A stretch of 64,000 bases of DNA from Pseudoalteromonas luteoviolacea (GTDB lineage Bacteria > Pseudomonadota > Gammaproteobacteria > Enterobacterales > Alteromonadaceae): assembly GCF_001696455.1 (NCBI RefSeq), contig NZ_MAUJ01000007.1, positions 62,001-126,000 on the forward strand. The letters run 5' to 3'. Below the pieces are notes generated by a model. It ran no database searches. It had not been told where the DNA came from and worked only from the letters and a program-made list of their open reading frames with translations. The stretch's first letter is position 1. Each line of letters opens with the position of its first letter. The position numbers and the translations under genes were made by a program. Positions 52,878-61,558 of this stretch are shown in pieces.

Positions 52878-54479
52878 ATGAAGAAAAAAATGCAGCATCA
52901 GACAGATGTTATTATTGTCGGTAGCGGCGCCGCTGGACTCAGCCTCGCTCTTTCTTTGGCAAACCATTGCCAAGTAACTGTAATCAGTAAAGGAGACTTA
53001 AAAGAAGGCTCAACCCTTTATGCTCAAGGGGGCATTGCTGCGGTATTCGACAAAAAAAATGACAGCATTGAGTCTCATGTTGAGGACACGCTGGCTGCAG
53101 GTGGTGGATTATGTGACAGAGAGGCCGTGCACTACACTGCGTCAAATGCTAAGAAATGTTTAAAATGGCTTATCGAACAGGGTGTCCCATTTGATATGGA
53201 GTTCGACAGCAAGGGCAAAGAGCGATACCACCTTACGCGAGAAGGGGGACATAGTCATAGACGTATCCTTCATGCAGCCGATGCCACAGGAAAAGCTGTG
53301 CAGACGACACTCGTCGATCGCGTGCTTGAAAACCCCAATATTTCAGTGCTTGAACAGTACAACGCGATAGACTTAATCACAGAAAAGAGCTGTGATCCCA
53401 AAAGAGTGAAGGGTTTATATGTCTACAATCGCAGGCAAAATTGCGTTGAGTCTATAGCTGCGAAATTTGTTGCATTAGCAACTGGTGGTGCCAGTAAAGT
53501 CTATCTTTATACATCAAACCCCGATGTTTCCAGTGGCGATGGTATTGCAATGGCTTGGCGCGCAGGCTGCCGTGTTGCCAATATGGAATTTAATCAATTC
53601 CACCCCACTAGCTTGTATCACCCAGAGTTGCAAAACTTTTTAATCACTGAAGCTATGCGCGGTGAAGGAGCCCATTTAAAACGCCCTGATGGCACCCGTT
53701 TTATGCCTGACTTTGATGAGCGTGAAGAGCTTGCACCAAGAGATGTCGTTGCCCGTGCAATCGACTATGAAATGAAGCGCCTCGGCGCAAACTGCGTTTA
53801 CCTTGATATTTCACATAAAAACAAAGATTTCATTATTGAACACTTCCCCACAATATATGCCAAGTGTTTAAGTGTTGGTCTGGATATCACCAAAGAGCCT
53901 ATTCCAGTTGTGCCTGCTGCACACTACACGTGTGGTGGAGTGATGACAGATTTCAATGGCAAAACCGACATCAGTAACCTATATGCTGTGGGTGAGGTTG
54001 CTTATACGGGGCTACATGGCGCAAACCGTATGGCCAGTAACTCTCTATTGGAATGTATTGTTTTTGCCCATGCCGCCGCACAAGATATTCTCGCAAACAT
54101 CGAAAACCAAGCCGACCTGCAAGCACTTAGGCCTTGGGATGAAAGTCAAGTCAGTGACTCAGATGAAGAGGTTGTCATTACCCATAACTGGCACGAGCTC
54201 AGATTGTTTATGTGGGATTACGTTGGCATCGTTCGCTCCACCAAGCGACTTGAACGTGCCTTGCGACGTGTTGAACTCTTGCAGCAAGAGATCCAAGAAT
54301 ATTACGCAAACTTCAGAGTTAGTAATAACTTACTTGAGCTTCGTAATCTAGTTCAAGTGGCAGAGTTAATCATTAGGAGTGCGTTAGCTAGGCCTGAAAG
54401 CCGAGGGCTGCACTACACCATTGATTTCCCTGAGCAAAAGCAAGATCCAAAACCGACAGTACTAGAACCTAACAAATAG
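52878..54479 (+). CDS. nadB: L-aspartate oxidase
   Basis: A 533-residue flavoprotein that oxidises aspartate to iminoaspartate, the first step of NAD synthesis. FAD site VIIVGSGAAGLSLALSL. The succinate dehydrogenase/fumarate reductase active site has THP-type residues, with REGGHSHRRILHAAD, MEFNQFHPTSLY, AAHYTCGGV and a terminal RGLHYTIDFP. It is divergent from rpoE as in E. coli. No nadA is nearby. Confidence 0.96.
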   Translation: MKKKMQHQTDVIIVGSGAAGLSLALSLANHCQVTVISKGDLKEGSTLYAQGGIAAVFDKKNDSIESHVEDTLAAGGGLCDREAVHYTASNAKKCLKWLIEQGVPFDMEFDSKGKERYHLTREGGHSHRRILHAADATGKAVQTTLVDRVLENPNISVLEQYNAIDLITEKSCDPKRVKGLYVYNRRQNCVESIAAKFVALATGGASKVYLYTSNPDVSSGDGIAMAWRAGCRVANMEFNQFHPTSLYHPELQNFLITEAMRGEGAHLKRPDGTRFMPDFDEREELAPRDVVARAIDYEMKRLGANCVYLDISHKNKDFIIEHFPTIYAKCLSVGLDITKEPIPVVPAAHYTCGGVMTDFNGKTDISNLYAVGEVAYTGLHGANRMASNSLLECIVFAHAAAQDILANIENQADLQALRPWDESQVSDSDEEVVITHNWHELRLFMWDYVGIVRSTKRLERALRRVELLQQEIQEYYANFRVSNNLLELRNLVQVAELIIRSALARPESRGLHYTIDFPEQKQDPKPTVLEPNK

Positions 54480-54483
54480 CGAC

Positions 54484-54891
54484 TCAGCGGTTTGCCAGTA
54501 CAATGCGATTAAAGTGAGACCAACTTACTTTGTCCATTGCACTGGCAAGAAAAGTCACTCGTTTGACCCCTTCGTCTGTTTGCACCGAAAGCACTAACCA
54601 GTTCGCGTATCGATGCGCTGAGAGGATATCACCTTGCATGTCTAATCCAGCACCTGTGAGTTGTAGCCAAGTTTGCCCTTCTTGAATTAGCACGATCCCG
54701 CTATCTGGCGTTATTTCATAGAGGCGTTTTTTCGCATCAAGAAAACCGATATAGCAGAGGACAATACTTAGCCACCAAAAATTTGGGAGCAGCAAGAATA
54801 AGGCAAACCAGAGACATAAAAAAAAGACCACAATCATAGTGTGGTCTGGGGTATTTTTCTTAAATTCGATACTAAACGCGGACTCGGTCAA
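54484..54891 (-). CDS. YgfX-family (CptA) membrane protein
   Basis: A 135-residue protein with two transmembrane helices (about 18-38 and 40-52) and a cytosolic C-terminal domain. It matches YgfX by length and by its position after sdhE. The start is TTG at 54891, lying inside the end of sdhE (20-base overlap); an ATG at residue 19 is the alternative. YgfX has been described in E. coli both as a toxin-like inhibitor of FtsZ/MreB and as part of flavinylation. Which applies here is open. Confidence 0.75.
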   Translation of the reverse strand: MTESAFSIEFKKNTPDHTMIVVFFLCLWFALFLLLPNFWWLSIVLCYIGFLDAKKRLYEITPDSGIVLIQEGQTWLQLTGAGLDMQGDILSAHRYANWLVLSVQTDEGVKRVTFLASAMDKVSWSHFNRIVLANR

Positions 54892-55123
54892 GAATAAACT
54901 GCACCATTTGGCCTAAATCGGCATGCGGGCATTTTTCATGTCCCATAAACCATGCAAATAAATCTGGGTCTTCCACTTCCAATAAACGTTGAAAAACCAT
55001 TTTGTCTTCATCACTGAGCTGGTCATAAGCTTCTTCAACAAATGGCTCTAGCAATACGTCAAGCTCTAACATGCCACGACGGCATGCCCACTTAATACGT
55101 GATTTAGGATACAATTGGGCCAT
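54872..55123 (-). CDS. sdhE: FAD assembly factor SdhE
   Basis: An 83-residue helical protein with the RGxxE motif (CRRGMLELD) that binds FAD and the SdhA substrate. DLFAWFMGHEKC is also conserved. It helps attach FAD covalently to succinate dehydrogenase and fumarate reductase. It is coupled with ygfX by overlap and divergent from ygfZ as in E. coli. Confidence 0.93.
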   Translation of the reverse strand: MAQLYPKSRIKWACRRGMLELDVLLEPFVEEAYDQLSDEDKMVFQRLLEVEDPDLFAWFMGHEKCPHADLGQMVQFILDRVRV

Positions 55124-55307
55124 ATAACCGGCGTTCCTCTTGTCTTAATTATTCGAATATCGACCTCAGTATAACCGATACTTTGGACGCTTTAAAATTC
55201 TATATCGTATTGTTTGACCCTGATCACTGTGTGAATGTGCGCACTATTTGCATACAACTTCGTCAGTATTAAGAATAGTTGTCATTTGATCTTGCTTTTG
55301 CCTATCT

Positions 55308-55315
55308 CCCCCCCC
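55308..55315 (+). repeat. C8 homopolymer before ygfZ
   Basis: Eight consecutive C lie about 46 bases before the ygfZ start. Homopolymers like this can change length by slippage; the effect here is not known. Confidence 0.6.
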
Positions 55316-55361
55316 ATTAATCAGGTAACATATTGCAAACAAAATACTCAGGATCAGTAAG

Positions 55362-56270
55362 ATGGCCAAAGCATATCAACTCCCTTATAAACTGCTCTCC
55401 ATATCTGGAGCTGACAAGCTCAGCTACCTACATGGTCAAGTCACACAAGACATCAACTTAGTTAAAGACACTAACTTCTTGTGGACTGGACACTGCAGCC
55501 CAAAAGGTAAGCTTTGGTCTGCGATGCGAGTTTTTGCGCTGAATGAAAACTACTTTTTATTAGGGTCACCGCAAGAAGCAGAAGCATCGCATCGCGAGCT
55601 AAATAAATACGGGGTGTTTGCTAAAGTAGATATCGCGATGTCAAATCACCACTGTTTTGGTGTATTGACTGATACATTAGATGACTTATGTACTTCATTA
55701 GGCATTCAATTTAATGATGAAGATAACGCATGCAACTTCGGTGATGGCAAAGCACTCAAATTAGATGGCAAGCGACTCATTCTCATCTTAGCGGCCAATC
55801 AAAAACTACCTGAGATGCTAGAAGTAGAACCTGATGCCTCTCAGTTTGAGATCAACGGTATTCTCGCTGGTGAGCCGCAACTCAATGACAATGTCATCGA
55901 CGAGTTCGTGCCTCAAATGGTCAACTTACAAGCCTTAAATGGCATTAGCTTCAAAAAGGGCTGCTATACTGGACAAGAAACAGTCGCTCGTATGCGCTAC
56001 TTAGGTAAAAACAAGCGCGCAATGTTTATCGTTCATGGTGAGTCAAAAGCGCCAATTCAAATTCAAGATATTGAAATGCAGCTGGAACAGGATAATTGGC
56101 GAAGAGCTGGCAAGGTAGTTCATCAAGTTTATGATACGCAAGCACAAATTTACTATGCATTAGCGGTGTTACCAAACGACTTGCAACAATCAGCAGTACT
56201 GAGACCCAAAGACAATGACTCAGTGAGGCTACATATCAAGGCACTGCCTTACTCTATAGAAGATAAATAA
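55362..56270 (+). CDS. ygfZ: tRNA-modifying/Fe-S assembly factor YgfZ
   Basis: A 302-residue folate-dependent protein related to aminomethyltransferase (GcvT). The hallmark K-G-C-Y-x-G-Q-E motif is KKGCYTGQETVARMRY near residue 205. N-terminal LLSISGADKLSYLHGQVTQDI is also typical. It aids Fe-S enzymes such as MiaB. It is divergent from sdhE-ygfX and followed after 10 bases by a SlyD-like gene. Confidence 0.94.
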   Translation: MAKAYQLPYKLLSISGADKLSYLHGQVTQDINLVKDTNFLWTGHCSPKGKLWSAMRVFALNENYFLLGSPQEAEASHRELNKYGVFAKVDIAMSNHHCFGVLTDTLDDLCTSLGIQFNDEDNACNFGDGKALKLDGKRLILILAANQKLPEMLEVEPDASQFEINGILAGEPQLNDNVIDEFVPQMVNLQALNGISFKKGCYTGQETVARMRYLGKNKRAMFIVHGESKAPIQIQDIEMQLEQDNWRRAGKVVHQVYDTQAQIYYALAVLPNDLQQSAVLRPKDNDSVRLHIKALPYSIEDK

Positions 56271-56280
56271 CGGAAAAACT

Positions 56281-56766
56281 ATGAAAATTGCCCAAAATAC
56301 TGTGGTCAAAATGCATTACTCTGTTTTGGATGACGACCAAAACAGCATTGATAACACGTTTGATGAGGAGCCTCTTGAGCTTATCATTGGAACGGGCTTT
56401 CTAATTAAAGGCTTAGAAGACGCGCTTATAGACAAGCAAGCTGGCGATCAGGTCAGTGTTACAGTTCAACCTGAGCAAGGTTACGGCGTAAGAAACGACA
56501 ATTTAACTCAAGCAGTTCCAAAGAGCATGTTTGAAGGTATCGAAGTCGAAGTTGGTATGCAATTTCGTGCGACAACGGATGAAGGTGAACAAGCTGTCAT
56601 CGTCATTGGTGTTGAAGAAGACGAAGTGATTGTGGATGGTAATCATCCTCTAGCGGGGATTACATTGCACTTTGACGTCGAGATTATTGATGTACGCGCA
56701 GCCACTGAGGAAGAGCTGGCACATGGCCATGTTCATGGCGCGGGCGGCTGCGGTCACGACCACTAA
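56281..56766 (+). CDS. FKBP-type peptidyl-prolyl isomerase, SlyD-like
   Basis: A 161-residue protein with an FKBP domain (1-70 and 130-150) and an insert-in-flap region (about 70-125). It starts MKIAQNTVVKMHYSVLDDD and has LIIGTGFLIKGLEDALIDK. The short His-rich tail (HGHVHGAGGCGHDH) may bind metal but is shorter than in SlyD. A chaperone and proline isomerase role is expected. It is 10 bases after ygfZ, so cotranscribed, and ends at the terminator 56765-56792. Confidence 0.88.
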   Translation: MKIAQNTVVKMHYSVLDDDQNSIDNTFDEEPLELIIGTGFLIKGLEDALIDKQAGDQVSVTVQPEQGYGVRNDNLTQAVPKSMFEGIEVEVGMQFRATTDEGEQAVIVIGVEEDEVIVDGNHPLAGITLHFDVEIIDVRAATEEELAHGHVHGAGGCGHDH

Positions 56767-56792
56767 AAAAAGCGCCTACAGGGCGCTTTTTT
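56765..56792. terminator. Bidirectional terminator between SlyD-like and 56776-57252 genes
   Basis: GCGCC (56772-56776) and GGCGC (56782-56786) form the stem, with seven A before and six T after. It overlaps the minus-strand gene's stop codon. Confidence 0.87.
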
Positions 56793-57252
56793 CTTCTTCG
56801 GCTATGTCTGTTTCGCTTTTATCTTTTACTTTGTCTCTCAAAGCGTCTAATAAACCCGGCTGATCCGCTGTACCTAATCGATACTTGGTGCCATCTAACA
56901 TGCTAACTTCAATTGCTTTGAAACCAGATACGGTATATACCCAGCCGTCATGTGAAATGCGCATCCCAATGCCATGACGAAACGAGTTCGTTACCGCTTT
57001 TACTTCATCAATATCGTCGAAACTCAGTGTTTTCTTAGCGATCCCGGGACCAAACCACCAGCGCAATTGCTTGCTCTGAGTGTCTACTTCAATGGTCAAT
57101 CCATAAAAAAAGAATGCGACCAACACTAGAATGATGCCAAAAGCCAAGACGCCAAGATTGTGCCCAAGCAGCACAGCGCCCATTATTACAAATGTGCTCA
57201 ACCAAGCTAAGATACCCCAGATAGCCCATGCGAGTTGCGTCTTCTGATACAT
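56776..57252 (-). CDS. Membrane protein with PH-like cytosolic domain, unknown function
   Basis: A 158-residue protein. Two N-terminal hydrophobic helices (about 8-30 and 33-51) are followed by a beta-rich region (VDTQSKQLRWWFGPGIAKKTLSFDDIDEVKAV) that resembles bacterial PH-like domains (YdbT/YozB-type). The tail is acidic and Lys-rich. I cannot assign a function. It lies six bases after the DUF481 gene and is likely in its operon. Confidence 0.7.
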   Translation of the reverse strand: MYQKTQLAWAIWGILAWLSTFVIMGAVLLGHNLGVLAFGIILVLVAFFFYGLTIEVDTQSKQLRWWFGPGIAKKTLSFDDIDEVKAVTNSFRHGIGMRISHDGWVYTVSGFKAIEVSMLDGTKYRLGTADQPGLLDALRDKVKDKSETDIAEEEKSAL

Positions 57253-57258
57253 ATTGCC

Positions 57259-58086
57259 TCAATCAAAACTATATACGAATGTCACACCCAGCTCGGTGTC
57301 GACTTTTCTCTTATCCTCTTCAGGCTGGGAATTATACCGATAAGTATAAGAAACCTTAAGAGACAAACCTTCAATAACTTGACTGATTAAAGATGTTTCT
57401 GAAAACCCGCGTCCTCCCAACCCTGAAACTGACTGCGCGTAGCTAAAATCTTGATTAAACCTTGTACGTTTAGATACATTGCGCTCCCATTGCAATGACA
57501 ATCTTAATAGCTCGCCACGCTCAACGCGTTTTTGCCCAAGTTCTAACTCTGTTTCGTCATCTACACGGTACATAGAAATACCGGGGCCAATGGTAAAATC
57601 TACGGTGTTTTTTCGGCCTTCGAATAATCGGTTACCGTAGCCAAGTGCAAATGTGGATGTGTACTCACGGCCATTGAACTTGTCGACTTCATAGTCTCCG
57701 TAGAGAAAGAATGATTCGTTATCCACACCAAACTTATAACTCGTTTGTGCAGAGAAGAAGTAACGAGAAGCAGTTTCATCCTCAATGCCTGTCTCTGAGT
57801 TTTCTTCATCAGCGTAATAGCCGTCTAGTTTGAACTGATTACGCCAGTACTCAAAGTCTTGGTAAAAATTACTCTGTAGCTTAAAAGATGAGTTTTTCGT
57901 GTTGCCACTGTTAGCAATATATCCGAATTCGATATCTCCATATAAGAATTCACCTTTATGTAACTCATGGATCTCTTCTTCAGACAATTCACCATACTCA
58001 TGAAAGTCTTCAAATGGGTCTACCGCATATACTCTTGTACTCAGCACGCAAAACAACATGACCAAGAGCAACTTCACATTTTTCAC
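57259..58086 (-). CDS. DUF481 outer-membrane protein, YdiY-like
   Basis: A 275-residue protein with signal peptide (MKNVKLLLVMLFCVLSTRVYA). DUF481 beta-strand pattern: GYIANSGNTKNSSFKLQSNF, QTSYKFG, YGNRLFEGRKNTVDFTIGPGISM, and a terminal GVTFVYSF. It is predicted to be a small outer-membrane barrel. Function unknown. A TonB-free envelope role is assumed from the family. Confidence 0.87.
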   Translation of the reverse strand: MKNVKLLLVMLFCVLSTRVYAVDPFEDFHEYGELSEEEIHELHKGEFLYGDIEFGYIANSGNTKNSSFKLQSNFYQDFEYWRNQFKLDGYYADEENSETGIEDETASRYFFSAQTSYKFGVDNESFFLYGDYEVDKFNGREYTSTFALGYGNRLFEGRKNTVDFTIGPGISMYRVDDETELELGQKRVERGELLRLSLQWERNVSKRTRFNQDFSYAQSVSGLGGRGFSETSLISQVIEGLSLKVSYTYRYNSQPEEDKRKVDTELGVTFVYSFD

Positions 58087-58113
58087 CTAACGAACATCTC
58101 TTTATTATTACTT

Positions 58114-58428
58114 CTACTTCCACACGACATGGCAAAATGGTGCGTCTAAGTCGCGACTAATGAGCACTTTTGCAAATACTTCGTCACTGTCTTCAAACTC
58201 AATACCGATAATCACTTGAACAAAATGCTCACGCTCTGCTTCTTGTTCAAATGCGACTATGCTCTCCCAACTATCATCAATATCGCTCTCTTCGATAAAG
58301 CCATATTCTTCGCGATGCTCGTTAAATAGATCAATATCTTCTTGTGATAAATTTTCAGGTGCTAACTCCAAAAAGATATCGTATGCCTGATGCGTTACGT
58401 CTTCAATGCTACTCAGTCTCGCCGACAT
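58114..58428 (-). CDS. Acidic DNA-mimic protein, HI1450/YciU (DUF440) family
   Basis: A 104-residue, strongly acidic protein. It shares TxxxAYDIFLELAPENLS with E. coli YciU and ends in HVVW. HI1450 is a double-stranded-DNA mimic that binds HU. A similar role in sequestering a DNA-binding protein is inferred. It lies 27 bases upstream of the DUF481 gene on the same strand. Confidence 0.88.
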   Translation of the reverse strand: MSARLSSIEDVTHQAYDIFLELAPENLSQEDIDLFNEHREEYGFIEESDIDDSWESIVAFEQEAEREHFVQVIIGIEFEDSDEVFAKVLISRDLDAPFCHVVWK

Positions 58429-58677
58429 AAACTCAACTCCAAAAATTTATTAATATGTTAATCATATCAAATCCACAATTTCATTTTCTACAAGGATCCG
58501 GTGTATTGAATAAATTTAACGCCAAAGCGCATTTGAGCGCGCAAAAAATGCTAATCTGAACATAAGCTACACAAATAATAACAATGAATATCTGCTTGAA
58601 TCCCATTTCTCTATATAGCAAGATTGAGTAAAAGCTCTACACAACAAATAAAGAATAACGAAAATGCAGGATTGGTC

Positions 58678-59472
58678 ATGATTAACTTTGACATACACCA
58701 CCACGTTGCACATGTGGTACTGTCGCGCTCCAACAAACAAAATGCTCTGACGCTCAATATGTTCCAGTCAATGGATAACATTATTAGGCAAATACGGAAA
58801 AATCGCCAGATACGCGCAGTCATTTTACAAGGGGATGGGCTGCACTTTTGTGCAGGATTGGATGTGCAAAGCGTCATGCAGAGCCCTATGCAAATCGTCA
58901 AGCTGTTGTTTAAACTCCTTCCTGGAAACCAAAATCTAGTGCAACGCGTTGTACTTGGTTGGCGAACGCTACCGGTACCCGTTTATGCTGCCATCCAAGG
59001 CAACTGCCTTGGCGGCGGTCTACATATAGCATTGGGTGCAGACTTTAGAGTCGCAAAGCCTGATGCACAGTTTGCGATTATGGAATCTCGTTGGGGGCTT
59101 TGTCCAGATATGGGCACTAGTGTGATTTTACCTAGCTATGTAAAGCAAGATCACAGCCTTAAACTTGCATTTGAAGCGAAGCGCATCGATGCACTTGCGG
59201 CCAAAGAGATGGGCCTCCTTACAGACATTGATGACCATCCCAAGGATTTTATTTCAAGGCACATTGAGTCACTCAATCACCATTCACCTGACGCGCTTGC
59301 AGCAATCAAGTTGCTTTACAATCAAGCCTATCAGCCACCATCAAGGTCCTTGCTCTGGAAAGAAACCTGGTATCAATTAAGGCTACTTAGCGCAAAAAAC
59401 ACACGAATTGCAATGAAAAATGGAGTGAAAGAAAGTGAGTTTAGTCCTTATAATCAGCGAGGAAAATGGTAA
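58678..59472 (+). CDS. Enoyl-CoA hydratase/isomerase (crotonase) family
   Basis: A 264-residue enzyme. I use the ATG at 58678 with AGGA six bases upstream, since an earlier TTG (58624) adds unrelated residues. Crotonase features: LSRSNKQNALTLNMF, HFCAGLDVQSV (CoA loop), the oxyanion-hole AIQGNCLGGGLHIALGADFRVA and FAIMESRWGLCPDMG. The Gly-Gly-Gly and the acidic residue before the SR are family typical, but the second Glu of hydratases is replaced, so an isomerase is possible. It is the first of four genes in the same direction. Confidence 0.87.
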   Translation: MINFDIHHHVAHVVLSRSNKQNALTLNMFQSMDNIIRQIRKNRQIRAVILQGDGLHFCAGLDVQSVMQSPMQIVKLLFKLLPGNQNLVQRVVLGWRTLPVPVYAAIQGNCLGGGLHIALGADFRVAKPDAQFAIMESRWGLCPDMGTSVILPSYVKQDHSLKLAFEAKRIDALAAKEMGLLTDIDDHPKDFISRHIESLNHHSPDALAAIKLLYNQAYQPPSRSLLWKETWYQLRLLSAKNTRIAMKNGVKESEFSPYNQRGKW

Positions 59473-59493
59473 TAACAAAGTGAGTATTGTTAA

Positions 59494-59874
59494 GTGAAGC
59501 CAAGAGTAAAAACACTATCTGTGCACCTAACCAAGTTAACTTTTGGTACCTTAGTGGTTGTTACTTGCCTCTGGTCTGCAAGAATGATTGTGGCATTTGG
59601 AGCTTTGCCCATACCAGCACCGTTGCTGGGAATGTTAATTTTATTTGCGCTTCTGCAAGGGCGCATTATTAAAGTCGATTGGCTCATACCTGTCTGCCAA
59701 CCGCTCATAAGTTACCTCGCGTTTTTCTTCATTCCAGTTGGCGTGGGGGTGATAAACTACCTTAATTTACTGGCAGAAAACGCCTTGCTTATCATCATAT
59801 TGTTAGTTGTGCTACCTACACTTGCACTACTTGCAGTCGGCAAATTTGCAAGCAAAGGCCGATATCGTGATTAG
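59494..59874 (+). CDS. CidA/LrgA-family membrane protein
   Basis: A 126-residue holin-like protein with four transmembrane helices (about 15-33, 39-55, 65-85, 90-112) and typical LPIPAPLLGMLILFALL and LISYLAFFFIPVGVGVINY. It uses a GTG start at 59494. It is the small partner of the LrgB-type protein that overlaps its end. CidA/LrgA proteins affect murein hydrolase export and organic-acid transport in other bacteria. Confidence 0.85.
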   Translation: MKPRVKTLSVHLTKLTFGTLVVVTCLWSARMIVAFGALPIPAPLLGMLILFALLQGRIIKVDWLIPVCQPLISYLAFFFIPVGVGVINYLNLLAENALLIIILLVVLPTLALLAVGKFASKGRYRD

Positions 59875-60556
59875 TCTTACTGTATGCCTTGCGACATTTG
59901 CACTGTTCATTGCTATTCGCATCCTATATAACCAAAAGCCATTTCCCCTACTCAATCCTGTATTGCTCAGCATGGTGCTTATTGCAGTGTTACTAACAGT
60001 AAGCAGTGTTGATTACTACGCCTATTACCTTGCCAGTATGCCAATTAACATCTTGCTAGAACCCGCGATCGTGGCGTTAGCCTATCCTTTATACACACAA
60101 TTTAAGGCAATTCGACCCATTTTATTGTTCCTTATTGTCTGTGCATTTATTGGTATTTCTCTTTCGACCGGCCTCGCTTTTATGCTATGTGTGCTATTTC
60201 AAGTTGGGCCAAATTTAACAGCTTCCCTTATGGCACTTTCTGTTACAACGCCCGTCACGGTCCTTATTACCGACATGATCGGCGGTATTCCAAGTATTGC
60301 CGCTGCGATGGTTATTTTAATTGGTATATTTGGTAGTGTCTTTGGGCTGAGTTTACTTCAATTATGCAATGTTACTCAGCCACAGGCCAAAGGTATTGCT
60401 TTAGGCGTCAGTTGTCATGCAATAGGCACTGCAACTGCCATGGAGCATCACCCTCAGGCTGGTGCCTTTGCCTCAGCAGCGATGATCATTAGTGCAATAA
60501 TCAGTGCTTTTTGGGTACCTATATTTTTTACTATACTCAGTAGTTTAAGCAAATAA
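59867..60556 (+). CDS. LrgB/CidB-family membrane protein
   Basis: A 229-residue protein with about seven hydrophobic helices, including LLEPAIVALAYPLYTQFKAIRP, LSVTTPVTVLITDMIGGIPSIAA and GVSCHAIGTATAMEHHPQAGAFASAAM, diagnostic of LrgB. The start is GTG at 59867, with AAAGG upstream; it overlaps the CidA end by 8 bases. The two proteins act together. Confidence 0.9.
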   Translation: MISLTVCLATFALFIAIRILYNQKPFPLLNPVLLSMVLIAVLLTVSSVDYYAYYLASMPINILLEPAIVALAYPLYTQFKAIRPILLFLIVCAFIGISLSTGLAFMLCVLFQVGPNLTASLMALSVTTPVTVLITDMIGGIPSIAAAMVILIGIFGSVFGLSLLQLCNVTQPQAKGIALGVSCHAIGTATAMEHHPQAGAFASAAMIISAIISAFWVPIFFTILSSLSK

Positions 60557-60585
60557 AAAACAAACCATATTACAAGGAGCCAAAC

Positions 60586-61425
60586 TTGATCGAGCAAGAA
60601 ATCGCCCAATTCGAAAAATACTACGACCTCATTCGTGATTACTTACTCAATTACAGTATGCAATTGCTAGGAGCCGTGGTCATTCTCATAATCGGGCTGT
60701 GGTTGTCTAAGAAGCTCGCAGACACAACACGCCGATTAATGCTGAACCATAACATAGACGTCACGCTTTCAAACTTCGTGGCGAATGTGGTCAAGGTTTT
60801 AATTGTTGGTATGTTCATAATTATTGCACTGGGCAAAGTGGGCATTAGCGTTACACCCTTTGTTGCTGCAATTGGTGCCGCTTCTTTAGGTGCTGGTTTA
60901 GCAGTGCAAGGAATGCTGTCTAATTATGGTGCCGGGCTTGCGCTGATTGCTACTCGGCCATTTGTGGTCGGAGACACCATCAGCGTTAAAAATGTCAGCG
61001 GCCAAGTTAAGTCAATAGAACTTGGTTATACAATTTTGGTCAACGAGCAAAAAGTTGAAATAACGGTGCCTAATAAGCATATCATCGGGGAGGTACTGCA
61101 TAACTCATTCAACTTTTCGCATATTGAAGGCGAAATTGGCATCGCCTACGACGCACCCGCTGATAAAGCGATTGAAATAATCCAGTCGATCTTACAAAAC
61201 GAAAAATGCGTGGCAAGCGACCCGACTCCTCAAGTAGGTATTGAGTCTTTTTCTGATAGCGCCATTGTGATTAGCTACCGCTACTGGACTCCCACCACAG
61301 AGCTGATTGAGAATAAGCTCAACATTAATATGGCTATCTATGCAGGTATAAAAAATGCCCAAATTGAAATCCCGTTCCCGCAACGCGTAGTCACAATAAA
61401 GTCAGACCAACGAGGGGCCCAATAG
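60586..61425 (+). CDS. Small-conductance mechanosensitive channel, MscS family
   Basis: A 279-residue channel with three N-terminal transmembrane helices, the third being the pore helix with repeated Gly/Ala (AAIGAASLGAGLAVQGMLSNYGAGLALIATRPF in sections). The cytosolic beta and alpha/beta domains carry VGDTISVKNVSGQVKSIELGYTIL and PNKHIIGEVLHN. It starts with TTG at 60586, with AAGGAG six bases before. It opens on membrane tension in hypo-osmotic shock. Follows lrgB by 29 bases. Confidence 0.94.
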   Translation: MIEQEIAQFEKYYDLIRDYLLNYSMQLLGAVVILIIGLWLSKKLADTTRRLMLNHNIDVTLSNFVANVVKVLIVGMFIIIALGKVGISVTPFVAAIGAASLGAGLAVQGMLSNYGAGLALIATRPFVVGDTISVKNVSGQVKSIELGYTILVNEQKVEITVPNKHIIGEVLHNSFNFSHIEGEIGIAYDAPADKAIEIIQSILQNEKCVASDPTPQVGIESFSDSAIVISYRYWTPTTELIENKLNINMAIYAGIKNAQIEIPFPQRVVTIKSDQRGAQ

Positions 61426-61558
61426 CCTCCAATACAAATGGCCTTGCTCAAGTGAGGCCCTGCTCTATCAAATCAAAAAGCCATTGATTAACCCTTCACA
61501 TAGTTCTATGCTGGATACGTTTTGTTCACAAAACATACAACATGTAAGGAGAAAAACA

